DNA of 64,000 bases from Pelomonas sp. Root1217 (GTDB lineage: Bacteria; Pseudomonadota; Gammaproteobacteria; Burkholderiales; Burkholderiaceae_C). Both the position numbers and the translations under genes were made by a program. The stretch covers positions 410,253 through 474,252 of the forward strand of contig NZ_LMDC01000027.1 of the NCBI RefSeq assembly GCF_001425705.1, given 5' to 3'. This document shows, piece after piece, positions 42,849 to 51,440 of the stretch (the first letter of the stretch is position 1; each line of letters begins with the position of its first letter). Under the pieces are notes generated by a model. The model ran no database searches. It was given only the letters and a program-made list of their open reading frames with translations, and was not told the origin of the DNA.

Positions 42849-43119
42849 GTACGAAAAAGGTACGAAAAACCGAGCGGCCGAATTTCGTCATTTGGCTTTT
42901 AGTCGGGTTGCTGACTTGATGGCCATGGCCCGAGTGCGAACGTGAAGCAGCGCCTGGTGCTCGTGTCGCGACGTGCAGAGAGGCAGTTGCCGGTGAATAG
43001 GGCTGCCAAAGATTGACGGAGTTGATTTCGGCAGGCGCGGCTGCCTGCTCAGTCGAGTGGCGCGACTAGGGGGTGACCATGGGTGACCGACCTCAAGCAC
43101 GGTGGTGCGAGGTGAACGA
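42849..43119. other. Gap without a recognised gene, starting with tandem TACGAAAAA repeats
   Basis: Immediately after the shared 14-mer come two direct copies of TACGAAAAA separated by GG (42851-42870 region), comparable in position to the ATGGGTAA repeats ahead of the integrase. They may be arm-type sites of a second element whose integrase is gone. I see no convincing protein in the remaining 240 bases. Confidence 0.5.
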
Positions 43120-43566
43120 TCAGCGCAAGCGGAGCATGTGGTCCGACTCGCCTTTCTTGACTTCGACGACCGCATCCAGCGCCTTGACCATCTCGGCGAA
43201 GCTTGCGTGTCCGTGGTCCTTGGTGTCGAAGGTCGGATCCAGGCGCTTGACCATGTGCCAGACCGAGCCCTTGTTGACCCAGGGCTCGCCTTTGGTTTCT
43301 GCCAGCAGGCGCACTGCGCGGCGCAGCATCTCGGCTGCGGGATCGGGTGGTGGCGACGGTGGGGCGACCTTCTGTCCGGCAGGTGTCGGTGGCTCATCGG
43401 CAAGTGGGGGCGCGATGAGAGCGCCGTAGTAGCGGAACTCGTGGCAGCTCTTGGCCCAATGCTTGTTGGTGTTCCGGCGGTTGCCGATGCCGATGAGCGT
43501 CCGGCCAGCTGCTTTGATCTTCTGCGCGACCGGCATGAAGTCGCTGTCGCCGCCCATGATGACCAC
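43120..43566 (-). pseudogene. 5'-truncated NYN/LabA-like nuclease with OST-HTH domain
   Basis: 148 residues from a GTG. The frame begins in the middle of a NYN (PIN-like) RNase domain at VVIMGGDSDFMPVAQKIKAAGRTLIGIGNRRNTNKHWAKSCHEFRYY, which contains the C-terminal aspartates GGDSD. It continues through a Pro-rich linker to a winged OST-HTH/LOTUS module (AVRLLAETKGEPWVNKGSVWHMVKRLDPTFDTKDHG). The first 70 or so residues of a normal NYN domain, with the first catalytic Asp, are absent. The upstream frame (GTPSGAAISAPRALI) does not resemble them. Recombination near 43600 probably removed the start. Expression of the fragment is uncertain. Confidence 0.7.
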
Positions 43567-43622
43567 GGTGCGGATGAGCGCGCGCGGCGCACTGATGGCC
43601 GCGCCGGACGGAGTACCTGACC

Positions 43623-44657
43623 ATGATCCGTGAGACTGCCCAGCCGGGCGGCAGCACAGCCAAGCTGGCCAAGCGCCTGCCGCGCTTCCTGCAGATCCTG
43701 AGGCACGGCGGCGAGGCGCCGCGCGACCACCACATCGACATGCGGCTGCAACTGCTGCCCCAGGCTGGCACGTGTTTCGGCCTGTTCCGGCCTCATGAGG
43801 CCGAGCTGCTGCAGATCATGGGCTCGCAGTTCGTTCAGGCCTACAGCCTCAGACATGACTCGAAGATCTGCGAACTCTTCGATCACGAGTTCGCCCGCTG
43901 CATGCGGGCTTGCCATGACCGCGTGTCGACGATCATGGACGTGGAACCCGACGAGGGCGCGGTGAACCGGCTCCGGGCCATCGTGAACGTCCCGGAGGAG
44001 ATGGCCCAGGTAATGACCCAGCACCTGCACCAAAGGCACGCATGGTTCAGTGAGAGGTTCGTGACATTCATGGAGATGGTGCAGCGCCTGCATGCGCTGC
44101 TGGGCCCTGCCATCGCGCCGCTGAATGCACAACTGGCGCTGTCGGGCAGCTTTGCCAACCTGCTTCACAGCCGGCACCTGCGCCTGGACGTCAATGCGCA
44201 CCAGGGGCTGGGGCTGGAGCCGCTGTGGCGCATCCTGCTCAAACTCCAGTTCTCGCGCGACGGCAATGAAAGCATGCTGTCCGGCACCGTCAAGCCCCTC
44301 ATCGAACAGTTCGTGCAGCAGAACTCGCAGTGGTTCAGACTGGAGATCCACCGCCCGAGCGCGGTGGAGGGGGAAAACAAGTCGGATGCGTTCAACCTCT
44401 TTTTCGTTCAGCCCGGCAGCCAGCTGACCTACGAGCCGCTGTGCCTGAAGATCAGGCTGGTGCGCCAGGGCTCGAATGCAATGCCGCCGCTTACTTGGAT
44501 CGAGGGCGTGCCCGTCACGGACCTGCGCTACCAGATCGCCGACTACACGCGCCGCGCCGCGAAGGTGGAGGAACTGGTCGTGAAACAGGCCTTGAACAAG
44601 GCCCGGCGCGCCTCTTTGCTCATGGCGACGCAGTTGGAGATCGCCTCCGACGAGTAG
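43623..44657 (+). CDS. Protein of unknown function, 344 residues
   Basis: I do not recognise this family. The protein is cytoplasmic-looking, with no signal peptide or membrane helix, and mostly helical with many His, Gln and Arg. Its central part (AMNRL- to HLHQRHAWFSERFVTFMEMVQRLHALL-like helices) and a C-terminal YEPLCLKIRLVRQGSNAMPPLTWIEGVPVTDLRYQIADYTRRAAKVEELVV suggest two domains. The frame is balanced in composition, unlike the antisense frame over 42888-44351. It starts next to the truncated NYN gene in the opposite direction, so recombination may also have affected its 5' end. Confidence 0.65.
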   Translation: MIRETAQPGGSTAKLAKRLPRFLQILRHGGEAPRDHHIDMRLQLLPQAGTCFGLFRPHEAELLQIMGSQFVQAYSLRHDSKICELFDHEFARCMRACHDRVSTIMDVEPDEGAVNRLRAIVNVPEEMAQVMTQHLHQRHAWFSERFVTFMEMVQRLHALLGPAIAPLNAQLALSGSFANLLHSRHLRLDVNAHQGLGLEPLWRILLKLQFSRDGNESMLSGTVKPLIEQFVQQNSQWFRLEIHRPSAVEGENKSDAFNLFFVQPGSQLTYEPLCLKIRLVRQGSNAMPPLTWIEGVPVTDLRYQIADYTRRAAKVEELVVKQALNKARRASLLMATQLEIASDE

Positions 44658-44825
44658 CCGGCCCCGGGACGCTCAGTGCTCGAGACATGACCGCCGGCAG
44701 GGGCTTGTGCCAAGGGGAGGACGTCACGCGGACCAGATTACGGCCGACCTTGCTCGTCGTGGACAAAACTCTGCTGCGTTCCAAGAGCTGCTTGAGTACG
44801 GTCGCCAGGTCTGCGAAAGGGAGGC

Positions 44826-45074
44826 TTAACCTCTCGAACCGATCTTCAACCGAGTGTCCGGGACTTCAATCCTCGGACCTTGCTCTGAGATCAACCATCC
44901 GGGAAGTGCTTTGCGTAGGGTATTGGCCGCTGCCGAGTTGGCAACCCTCACAAGCATGGTTCGACCACTGCTGTCGAGGACATCTCCACTTTGGGAGGCA
45001 ACAGCCGCCTCTGCCTCGGCTGGCGAGGCGGCGCTTTCCTCTGAACGGCGAAGGACTAGTCGCACCATAAGCAT
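44826..45074 (-). CDS. Small protein downstream of the S8 peptidase
   Basis: 82 residues, starting 36 bases after the S8 peptidase stop on the same strand. It has an alanine/glutamate-rich N-terminal part followed by SGRTMLVRVANSAAANTLRKALPGWLISEQGPRIEVPDTRLKIG, which resembles an inhibitor- or propeptide-like alpha/beta unit. Small partner genes next to secreted or cytoplasmic S8 peptidases are known, but I cannot name this family. A function as inhibitor or chaperone is inference. Confidence 0.5.
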   Translation of the reverse strand: MLMVRLVLRRSEESAASPAEAEAAVASQSGDVLDSSGRTMLVRVANSAAANTLRKALPGWLISEQGPRIEVPDTRLKIGSRG

Positions 45075-45110
45075 TGTTATAGCACTACCAGGGTTTGCAG
45101 TTCCCCTGTC

Positions 45111-46391
45111 CTACACCATCAACCCGACTCCTTCCAGGGGTTGAATGAACCCCAGCGTCTTGGCGGCGCCCGTGATCAGACCCACGATAGCGATGGATCG
45201 GTTGCGGTCTCGGGGCATGTTGAGGACCGTCTTGTTTGCGGAGAGGAGTGCAGCCGCCGCCCCCGTGACTGCGGGGCAAGCCATACTGGTCCCCGACATC
45301 ACCCCGTACTTCCCGCCTGGAAGCGTCGAAACGATGCCGCCGCCAGGGCCGCAGACGTCGATCGGTGGGCCGACGTTCGAGAAGGCGGACACATAGACCT
45401 TCGAATCACTCTTCCCAAACGGTGCCACCTCGTCCAGGACTTCATTGGAAGACGCTGGATAGGTGCCTTTCTTTCCCAGACTGCTCACCGCCACGGCGAC
45501 ATTCCAGGCCGCAGGGTACGACACTGGTTTTCGGCCGTCGTTGCCGGCGGCGGCGATGCAGACCGTGCCTTGGTCAAAGGCATCCTTCATCGCGGCATGG
45601 ACCGTGTCGTCGGGGATGGAAGAGCCCAGGCTGAGGTTTAGCAGGTCGCAGCCGTGTTTGACACCCTGATCGATCGCGCGAATGATGTCGTAGTTTTCTG
45701 CACCGGCTCCAGAGTTAGGGAAAACGCGGTAGCTCATCAGCGTCACTTGCGGTGCGATGCCCCGTTTGCCAGGCGCGTGGTGAGGGTCCGCCGGATTCAG
45801 TGAGCCCCGGCTCGAGATGATGCCGGCCACATGGGTGCCGTGATCGCCTTGCTTGGCGGCGGGGCCTGAACCGCCCGCGTCGCCTTCGCTGTAGACAAAA
45901 GCGGCACCTCCAGTGACTGCCAAGTCCGGGTGGGTGGCGTCAACGCCGGTGTCGATGACGCCCACGGTGACACCTGCACCAGCGTCGACAGGTCGATTGC
46001 CGTACAAGATCGCCGCGAAGTCCGGGACCGCCAGATCGACGGGCTCGACCTCATGCGTGGTGCCGCCCTTGAGGGTGAAGTTCTTTCTTCCATATCCCCA
46101 GTAGCCGGCAGGCGAATACGCCACGAGCAATTCCAGCTTCACCGAGTTGCCAGGGAACCCGAGGCTGGCTACTCCTTTGCTATTGGTCTTGCCGCTGGCC
46201 CCGACCCTGCTGGCGAAGTCCGTAAATGCCACGACAGTGATGCCCTGAACGGGCTTCTTGCTCTTGGCATCGACGAAGGTGACCTGCAGCTTCGTGGTCA
46301 GTCCCAAGGCCGCCGCTGGCATTGCCTTGGTAAGGATTTCAAGCTGCGGCATGCGCATCAGTTGGTACGTGACCAACGGCATCGCCTTCAC
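45111..46391 (-). CDS. Subtilisin-like S8 serine peptidase (main part)
   Basis: 426 residues from a GTG at 46391 that has no good ribosome-binding site. An N-terminal beta-rich domain (TTKLQVTFVDAKSKKPVQGITVVAFTDF) precedes the subtilase domain. The catalytic Asp lies in VIDTGVDATHPDL, the His in GDHGTHVAGIIS and the Ser in MSGTSMACPAVTGAAAALL, and the oxyanion Asn in AAAGNDG. All three catalytic residues are present. No signal peptide is seen. The frame continues upstream to a TAA at 46425-46427 that separates it from an in-frame 75-codon segment, so the gene was probably longer. Confidence 0.85.
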   Translation of the reverse strand: MKAMPLVTYQLMRMPQLEILTKAMPAAALGLTTKLQVTFVDAKSKKPVQGITVVAFTDFASRVGASGKTNSKGVASLGFPGNSVKLELLVAYSPAGYWGYGRKNFTLKGGTTHEVEPVDLAVPDFAAILYGNRPVDAGAGVTVGVIDTGVDATHPDLAVTGGAAFVYSEGDAGGSGPAAKQGDHGTHVAGIISSRGSLNPADPHHAPGKRGIAPQVTLMSYRVFPNSGAGAENYDIIRAIDQGVKHGCDLLNLSLGSSIPDDTVHAAMKDAFDQGTVCIAAAGNDGRKPVSYPAAWNVAVAVSSLGKKGTYPASSNEVLDEVAPFGKSDSKVYVSAFSNVGPPIDVCGPGGGIVSTLPGGKYGVMSGTSMACPAVTGAAAALLSANKTVLNMPRDRNRSIAIVGLITGAAKTLGFIQPLEGVGLMV

Positions 46392-46424
46392 ACCCGGGTC
46401 GGAAACGCGCAGCGCCGCGAGTTC

Positions 46425-46652
46425 TTACGAACCCATCTCCACAAGCTTCGGGCCATCCGCTTCGATCGAGTGAACGACCTTCATCACCGGCGTGCGCGAC
46501 CGGCCAGTCGCCGACATGGTGGCAAGGCGGTTTGTCGCCGCGGCGGCAAACACCGGACTGGCCTCGCTGATGTTCCTCATGTCTTCTGACGTGAAACCCC
46601 GCATAGGCATCAAGATGAAGCGCGCGGTCGTTGCGGTCTTTTTGGCTGACAT
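46425..46652 (-). pseudogene. In-frame N-terminal segment of the S8 peptidase, cut off by TAA
   Basis: 75 codons from ATG at 46652 with AAGGGAA eight bases upstream. The end KVVHSIEADGPKLVEMGS-stop continues without a frame change, 11 codons later, into the peptidase frame (ELAALRVSDPG then the GTG). The N-terminus ARFILMPMRGFTSEDMRN resembles the start of full-length S8 peptidases of this type. Either a nonsense mutation split the gene, or the segment is a separate small protein with the peptidase reinitiating at a GTG. Confidence 0.65.
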
Positions 46653-46909
46653 TGGGTTCCCTTGGTTGGTATGCGGGGGGCTCCCCCCCGGAAACGCGGA
46701 AAGTATTCAGCTGCGCAAGCAGGCGCGGCATCCTCAGATTTGAGGGGGGACGTTGCCGTCCGCGATTGCTCCGACGCTGGCTGCATGCCGCGGCTGGCGG
46801 GGCCGATGCTGCGCGCAGCATTGTTGGGTTTGGCCATCCGGGCTAGGACCGCTGAGTGGACAGGTGTCAGGCTTACTTGCGCACACGATGGTCAACCATC
46901 TTCGGCACA

Positions 46910-48211
46910 TCAAGCCTTTACGCAAAACTTTTCAAGTTCACGTTCGAAGTAGGAGGAACCATATTCAAGTCGTACATCAGGAAGAGTCAGCCCGGCGTCG
47001 TCACGCACAACCAGCCCGTATCCGGCAAGCCAGTGCACTTCAATCTCGATGACGATGTTGGCGCGGCTGATGTCTATCGGATCTAGCCGCTGTCGCGATG
47101 CCAAAACCGCGTCTCGGAGGCCGCAGATCGTCTTCCTGTCGAGCAAGATGCTCAGCGGTTGGGGCTCCTTTGCGCGGAGCGTCCAGAATTTCCCGAGGTC
47201 AACGACAGGCGCTGTCAGCGACTTGAGGAGGCTTTCGGTAGGAGCCCCGAACGGGGTGAATGATCCGCTGCGACTTGGGTCATTCCAGGCAAGCTTCAAT
47301 TCGCTGGCAGCTGTCAGGCTAAGGTCTGTCGTCGAGCTCAGGAGTGCGGTGCACAACAGGTGTTCGGCTGTGAAGACGCACTGCGAGGACGATGCATGGA
47401 CGTAGCCAGGAGGCGGCGGCTCGTTCATGGCCTTGTCCAGCGCCTCTCTGCCCTTGACGAACCAGTAGGTGCCGATGAGCGATATCACCGCGGCACCCAG
47501 GAAAAGGGCCGGAAAGAGCATCTGCGCCATAGCCCTGCGCCATCTTGGCAGGCCCGCAGTGACTTGCCGGGAACAGTTCCAGCCGACGTAGGCCAGGAAG
47601 AGCGCTGCAAGCGCTGCTGCGGTCAGGAGCAGCGTGTCAGGCAGCCCCTCTCGCAAGGTCTTCAGCCAGGACTCGCCGATCCCCAACCCTAGCATTCCGA
47701 CATTGCAGGCCAGCGCCACGGAAACCACGGCCTGGGTCAAGCCCGTTTGCGCGCGTTGCCAATCGGCGCCGATCAGGAGGCGCAGGAGCAACCCTCCCGC
47801 GCTCATCGTCAGCCAGAGGGAGAGGAGAGCTGGGGCTGCCACCGCCAACCACGCCTCTGGTGATGCGGAGGCGAGCTTGCCGGCCATGCTGGTGGCGCTG
47901 TTCATGCCACCGGCTACCAGCATCACCATCATGAGTGCGGACGCGAGGGCTGCCACAAGCATGCCCACGCGTGGCGGCAGGATCAGTCGGCTGTTGACCA
48001 GCTCCTTGATACGTTCAAGGCCCGTCGCGCGGCATAGTGCGATCGGAACGCGCCAGCTTGTCGCGACTACAAGCCAAAGTGCATTGGCGACCTCGCCGAA
48101 GAGGTCGTCCGCGCGCTCGAGCACCCACAGCTTTTCCTTGCGAGCTGGAGCGCTCTCAGACTTGGTGTCTCCCGGTGGTGTTGGTGCTTTCGCGAGTTCT
48201 GGGTCGCTCAT
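46910..48211 (-). CDS. Unknown multi-pass membrane protein
   Basis: 433 residues from ATG at 48211, with GTG at 48220 as alternative. After a charged cytoplasmic N-terminus, six or so hydrophobic segments follow (for example VGMLVAALASALMMVMLVAGG, WLAVAAPALLSLWLTMSAGGLLLRLL, TLLLTAAALAALFLAYVG, MLFPALFLGAAVISLIGTYWF). A soluble C-terminal part of about 170 residues ends in a beta-like YGLVVRDDAGLTLPDVRLEYGSS. I recognise no family. It stands alone, divergent from the nuclease pseudogene. Confidence 0.65.
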   Translation of the reverse strand: MSDPELAKAPTPPGDTKSESAPARKEKLWVLERADDLFGEVANALWLVVATSWRVPIALCRATGLERIKELVNSRLILPPRVGMLVAALASALMMVMLVAGGMNSATSMAGKLASASPEAWLAVAAPALLSLWLTMSAGGLLLRLLIGADWQRAQTGLTQAVVSVALACNVGMLGLGIGESWLKTLREGLPDTLLLTAAALAALFLAYVGWNCSRQVTAGLPRWRRAMAQMLFPALFLGAAVISLIGTYWFVKGREALDKAMNEPPPPGYVHASSSQCVFTAEHLLCTALLSSTTDLSLTAASELKLAWNDPSRSGSFTPFGAPTESLLKSLTAPVVDLGKFWTLRAKEPQPLSILLDRKTICGLRDAVLASRQRLDPIDISRANIVIEIEVHWLAGYGLVVRDDAGLTLPDVRLEYGSSYFERELEKFCVKA

Positions 48212-48367
48212 GCGAGGCACCTATGCGTGTGTTGACGAAGCGGCAGATGACGGGTCTGCCATCGTCGGGCTTGTTCACGCGCGTGTGTAGGCAGTCTCTC
48301 CCCACAAATGTGGAGGCGGCTTTTGCGCGTTCAGGGGAAGCTTTGGACTCAACAGGGGAGGGAAGCC

Positions 48368-48752
48368 ATGAGGGTCACAGCCTTTGCGCTCGCGTGCGCG
48401 GCATTTCTGTCGTTGAACCAGGGCTCATGCCTTCGGGGCGGCCGGTCAGCAAGCCGTTGGTGCCATTGCGGATGAGCTCTTGCAGGGCACTCCTGCTGGA
48501 AAAGAATCTCGCAAGATTCTCGGGACTACACTGCGCACTGCGTCCGTATGGGCCGACTGCGTCAAGAGCGTGGACGAGGAAGAGTTCACCTATGGGGAGA
48601 AGGGCAAGCGGCCGGAATGCGCGCCCTACGAGAACGAGGAGAGCATCGAAGTGATGGAGGACTTTGTCCGGCGCAACGTCGGGACTTGCCCGATGCCCGC
48701 CAACGCCGAGTCCTGCCATCGGCAATATCACTACACAGACGTCGCCATCTAG
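48368..48752 (+). pseudogene. S1/P1-nuclease pseudogene (frameshift and 3' truncation)
   Basis: From ATG at 48368 a signal peptide is readable (MRVTAFALACAAFLSLNQGS) but that frame stops after 36 codons. In the frame shifted by one, from 48423, an S1/P1 nuclease N-terminus follows: AHAFGAAGQQAVGAIADELLQGT, TASVWADCVKSV, FVRRN and CHRQYHYTDVAI, ending at TAG 48750-48752. A full enzyme has about 250-280 residues, so more than half is missing. The zinc-ligand His of the usual GHQ motif is Gln here. The gene is clearly non-functional. Confidence 0.8.
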
Positions 48753-49050
48753 CGTGACAGCTAGCCGCCTTTGACGTCTCGGCCAGGAGCCGTCGCTCGT
48801 CAGTGCCATTGGACGGCAGCAAAGTGCAGCTGTGACCGTGCATTCGTGACCAGGCCACGACTGGCAGCACCCGCTGCGGTGCTGTCCATAGCCGTGGATC
48901 TGGAATTTCGGCTTTGGGCACGTGTGAGTCGTTCGTGGCGCAGGGCTCGAACGACCGCTTGGGCTGGAACCAGTCACTTAGCGCAGGCGGCCCGGCGGGC
49001 ATGCGCACGGCCGTAAATTGCCCGCTGCAATCGCGCGCGTTCCTCGGCCC
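48753..49050. repeat. Gap with accessory repeat family, copy 1
   Basis: No gene is seen. AATTTCGGCTTTGGGCAC at 48904-48921 is the exact reverse complement of 57460-57477, and the core recurs at 53688-53703. The following bases (CGAACGACCGC near 48950) belong to the same conserved block seen in reverse near 53740. Confidence 0.6.
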
Positions 49051-49344
49051 TTATGGGAGGCTCAGGTCCATGCCGAGCGTCCTGGCCAGTCCGAAGGTCA
49101 AGAGCAGCAAGACAAGGAGCAGCAGCACGAACACGGCGACGAACTTGGCGCCCATGCCCAATAGCGCACGCCGGTCCGCCAACTTCTTCTCTCGGTCGTA
49201 GTGCCACTTGATGGCGAAATACATGCCTGTGGCGAATACCAGACTCTTGAATAGAACGAAGACGATGAGAACCCAATCCACCTGAGCATTCCTCGCTATT
49301 GCGCGACACCATCCATCTTGCCGGTAAACAGGAGTAGCGGACAT
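49051..49344 (-). CDS. Small membrane protein of unknown function
   Basis: 97 residues from ATG at 49344 (MSATPVYRQDGW). Two hydrophobic helices (WVLIVFVLFKSLVFATGMYFAI and FVAVFVLLLLVLLLLTFGLA) flank a basic cytoplasmic loop (KWHYDREKKLADRR). A longer frame upstream is Arg/Cys-rich and unlikely. I do not recognise the family. Confidence 0.55.
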   Translation of the reverse strand: MSATPVYRQDGWCRAIARNAQVDWVLIVFVLFKSLVFATGMYFAIKWHYDREKKLADRRALLGMGAKFVAVFVLLLLVLLLLTFGLARTLGMDLSLP

Positions 49345-49511
49345 TGGGCGTTTTGACTCACAGCCTTCGCGTAAACATGACGCCGGCGTCACCTGCGCCG
49401 CATAGCTGACGATCAACGGTAGCGACGGCCGCAGCTGATGGCCTGCACGACGATTTACGAGCACGGCCAAGGCGCATGCTTCGTGGCCCCTCAACTCGAT
49501 GGGAGACCATC

Positions 49512-50063
49512 ATGCGATCAGCAGCCAACACCCTGCCGCGCGAGCCGTGGAACAAGGGCAAGATCGTGGGGCAGAAGGCGCCGTTCAAGGTCAAGGACAT
49601 CTGGGCACTCCGAGTCCGGCTACAGATGGAGAACCGCGTGCGTGAGCTCGCGCTGTTCAACCTCGGCATCGACAGCAAGCTTCGGGGATGCGACCTCGTC
49701 TCGCTTAAGGTGCGAGATGTCTGCCACGGCGACGCTGTGGCCAGCCGCGCGGTAGTGATGCAGCAAAAGACTCAGCGACCCGTTCAATTCGAGATCACGC
49801 CGGTGACCCGCGAAGCCGTGCAGAGTTGGATCAAGCAAGCGGGACTGAGATCTGACGGGTTCCTGTTCCCAAGTCGCATGCACTCCTCGCCGCATCTTGG
49901 GACGCCACAATACGCCCGAATCCTGGAAGGCTGGGTGGAGGAACTCGGCCTTGACCCTGCCGACTACGGGACGCATTCGATGCGAAGGACCAAGGCGACG
50001 CTGATCTATCGGCGAACCAGGAATCTGCGCGCCGTGCAGCTGCTGCTTGGGCACACAAAATTG
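49512..50063 (+). pseudogene. Small tyrosine integrase, 5' part, interrupted by a RIT element
   Basis: The first 184 codons of a gene of about 207 codons. Visible motifs are FNLGIDSKLRGCDLVSLKV (first catalytic Arg), THSMRRTKATLIYRRT (H-x-x-R box) and LLLGHTKL. At that point coding stops and the RIT element begins. The missing end resumes at 53485 as LESTVRYLGIEVDD, so the tyrosine nucleophile (in VRYLG) is 3.4 kb away and the enzyme is inactive. This small integrase type is common in mobile regions of the Burkholderiales. Confidence 0.88.
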
Positions 50064-50090
50064 GACTATCTCCCGCGCCGGACTATGTCC
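50061..50090. repeat. Left terminal inverted repeat of the RIT element
   Basis: A 16-base arm and a 10-base arm separated by four bases, with the exact reverse complement of both arms, at equal spacing, at 53433-53462. A subterminal GCTGGACATAG lies at 50137-50147. Confidence 0.9.
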
Positions 50091-50189
50091 GGTGTTTGCG
50101 GAACCACAAGCGTAGGTGCTGCCGGCGACCCCGGTCGCTGGACATAGCAATGCTCCTTGCCGGGCGCCGTTGCCCGCAAGGAGAGCATC

Positions 50190-51440
50190 TTGGATCGAAC
50201 CTATGAGAGCGCCATGGCGCTCGCCAGTCGCGCCGCCGGACCCTTGGCGGCGCATCTCGGGCCCTGGGTCAGGTCGCTGATCGACAAGCAGTACGTTGCC
50301 GCCGTCGTCTACGTAAAGTCTCGGCATGCGGCGGCGTTTGATCGCTGGTTGGCCGCTCTGCGAACTGATCTTGAGGATCTCAGCGAGGTTCACCTCGCCC
50401 AGTACCAGGACCGTCGGCGGCGACTGCGCCGGCCTGTGTGCGTCGCCACTCGGCAGCAGGAGCGGCGCGAGTTGGTTCACCTGCTTCGCGACTTGCGCGA
50501 GCTGGGCGTGTGCTCTACGGCTCGCGTGGCAACGACACCGAGCGACGATCTTGCCGCCGACTTCGGGCACCACCTGCAGCACCAGCAAGGCCTGGCGAGC
50601 TCCTCGATTGAGCGCTACAGGAAGGTCGCTGAGCAATTCCTTGTGGAGCGCTTCGGTCGCGGCGCAGTTGATCTGAGCACTGTTGGCGCCGCCGACGTCG
50701 TCGGATTCGTGCAACGGCAATCCAAGCGCCTGACGCCGCCGGCAATGAAGTGCGTCGTCAACGGCCTGCGCTCGTTCCTTCGGTACGCCCAGTATTGCGG
50801 GAATGTCGCGCCTGAGCTCGTCGCTGCCGTGCCGGCGGTGGCCAGCTGGGCATGCACGCCGGCTGTGCCCAAGGCGATCTCTGCGGAACATGCCCAACGG
50901 GCCATTGACGGCTGTGATGCCACCACCGCGACCGGCCTTCGTGATCGCGCTGTCCTGTTGCTATTGGCGCGCCTGGGTCTGCGGGCCCGCGAGGTCATCG
51001 CATTGCGGTTGGAGGATTGCGACTGGGATCGCGGCCAGCTGCTCGTTCGCGGCAAGGGTCGACGCGAGTGCATCCTGCCGATGCCCGTCGACGTGGGCGA
51101 GGCCATCGCCTCCTACCTCGAGCGTGGACGACCCGCCTGCAGGGACCGACACCTGTTCCTGCGATCCATGGCGCCGGTATGCGGATTCCTGCAAGGCGCT
51201 GACGGCATCGGCTCGATCGTGCGCTACGCGCTGCGGCGAGCCGAGGTCGATGCGCCGCACAGCGGCTCGCACCAGTTCCGTCACGCCCTGGCCGTGCGCA
51301 TGCTGCAAGGCGGCGCCTCGTTGCCAGAGATCGGCGAGGTGCTGCGCCACCGCAGCCCGCAGTCCACCTCCATCTACGCCAGGGTCGACATCGAAGCATT
51401 GCGTACCTTGGCTGTGGCTTGGCCGGGAGCTGCGCAATGA
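50190..51440 (+). CDS. RIT recombinase A (tyrosine recombinase)
   Basis: 416 residues from TTG at 50190, chosen because AAGGAG lies seven bases upstream. A TTG at 50157 is also open. There is an N-terminal SAM-like/core-binding region, then a catalytic domain with the first Arg in LLARLGLRAREVIALRLEDC, the box GSHQFRHALAVRMLQGGASL and LRHRSPQSTSIYARVD with the tyrosine. It is the first and largest gene of the trio and overlaps the second by four bases. Confidence 0.9.
   Translation: MDRTYESAMALASRAAGPLAAHLGPWVRSLIDKQYVAAVVYVKSRHAAAFDRWLAALRTDLEDLSEVHLAQYQDRRRRLRRPVCVATRQQERRELVHLLRDLRELGVCSTARVATTPSDDLAADFGHHLQHQQGLASSSIERYRKVAEQFLVERFGRGAVDLSTVGAADVVGFVQRQSKRLTPPAMKCVVNGLRSFLRYAQYCGNVAPELVAAVPAVASWACTPAVPKAISAEHAQRAIDGCDATTATGLRDRAVLLLLARLGLRAREVIALRLEDCDWDRGQLLVRGKGRRECILPMPVDVGEAIASYLERGRPACRDRHLFLRSMAPVCGFLQGADGIGSIVRYALRRAEVDAPHSGSHQFRHALAVRMLQGGASLPEIGEVLRHRSPQSTSIYARVDIEALRTLAVAWPGAAQ

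Noticed and set aside
42888..44351. Long minus-strand frame of 487 codons
   Set aside because: It is antisense to the 344-residue gene and out of frame with the NYN fragment. Its composition is rich in His, Gln, Arg and Ser runs, typical of a shadow in high-GC DNA.
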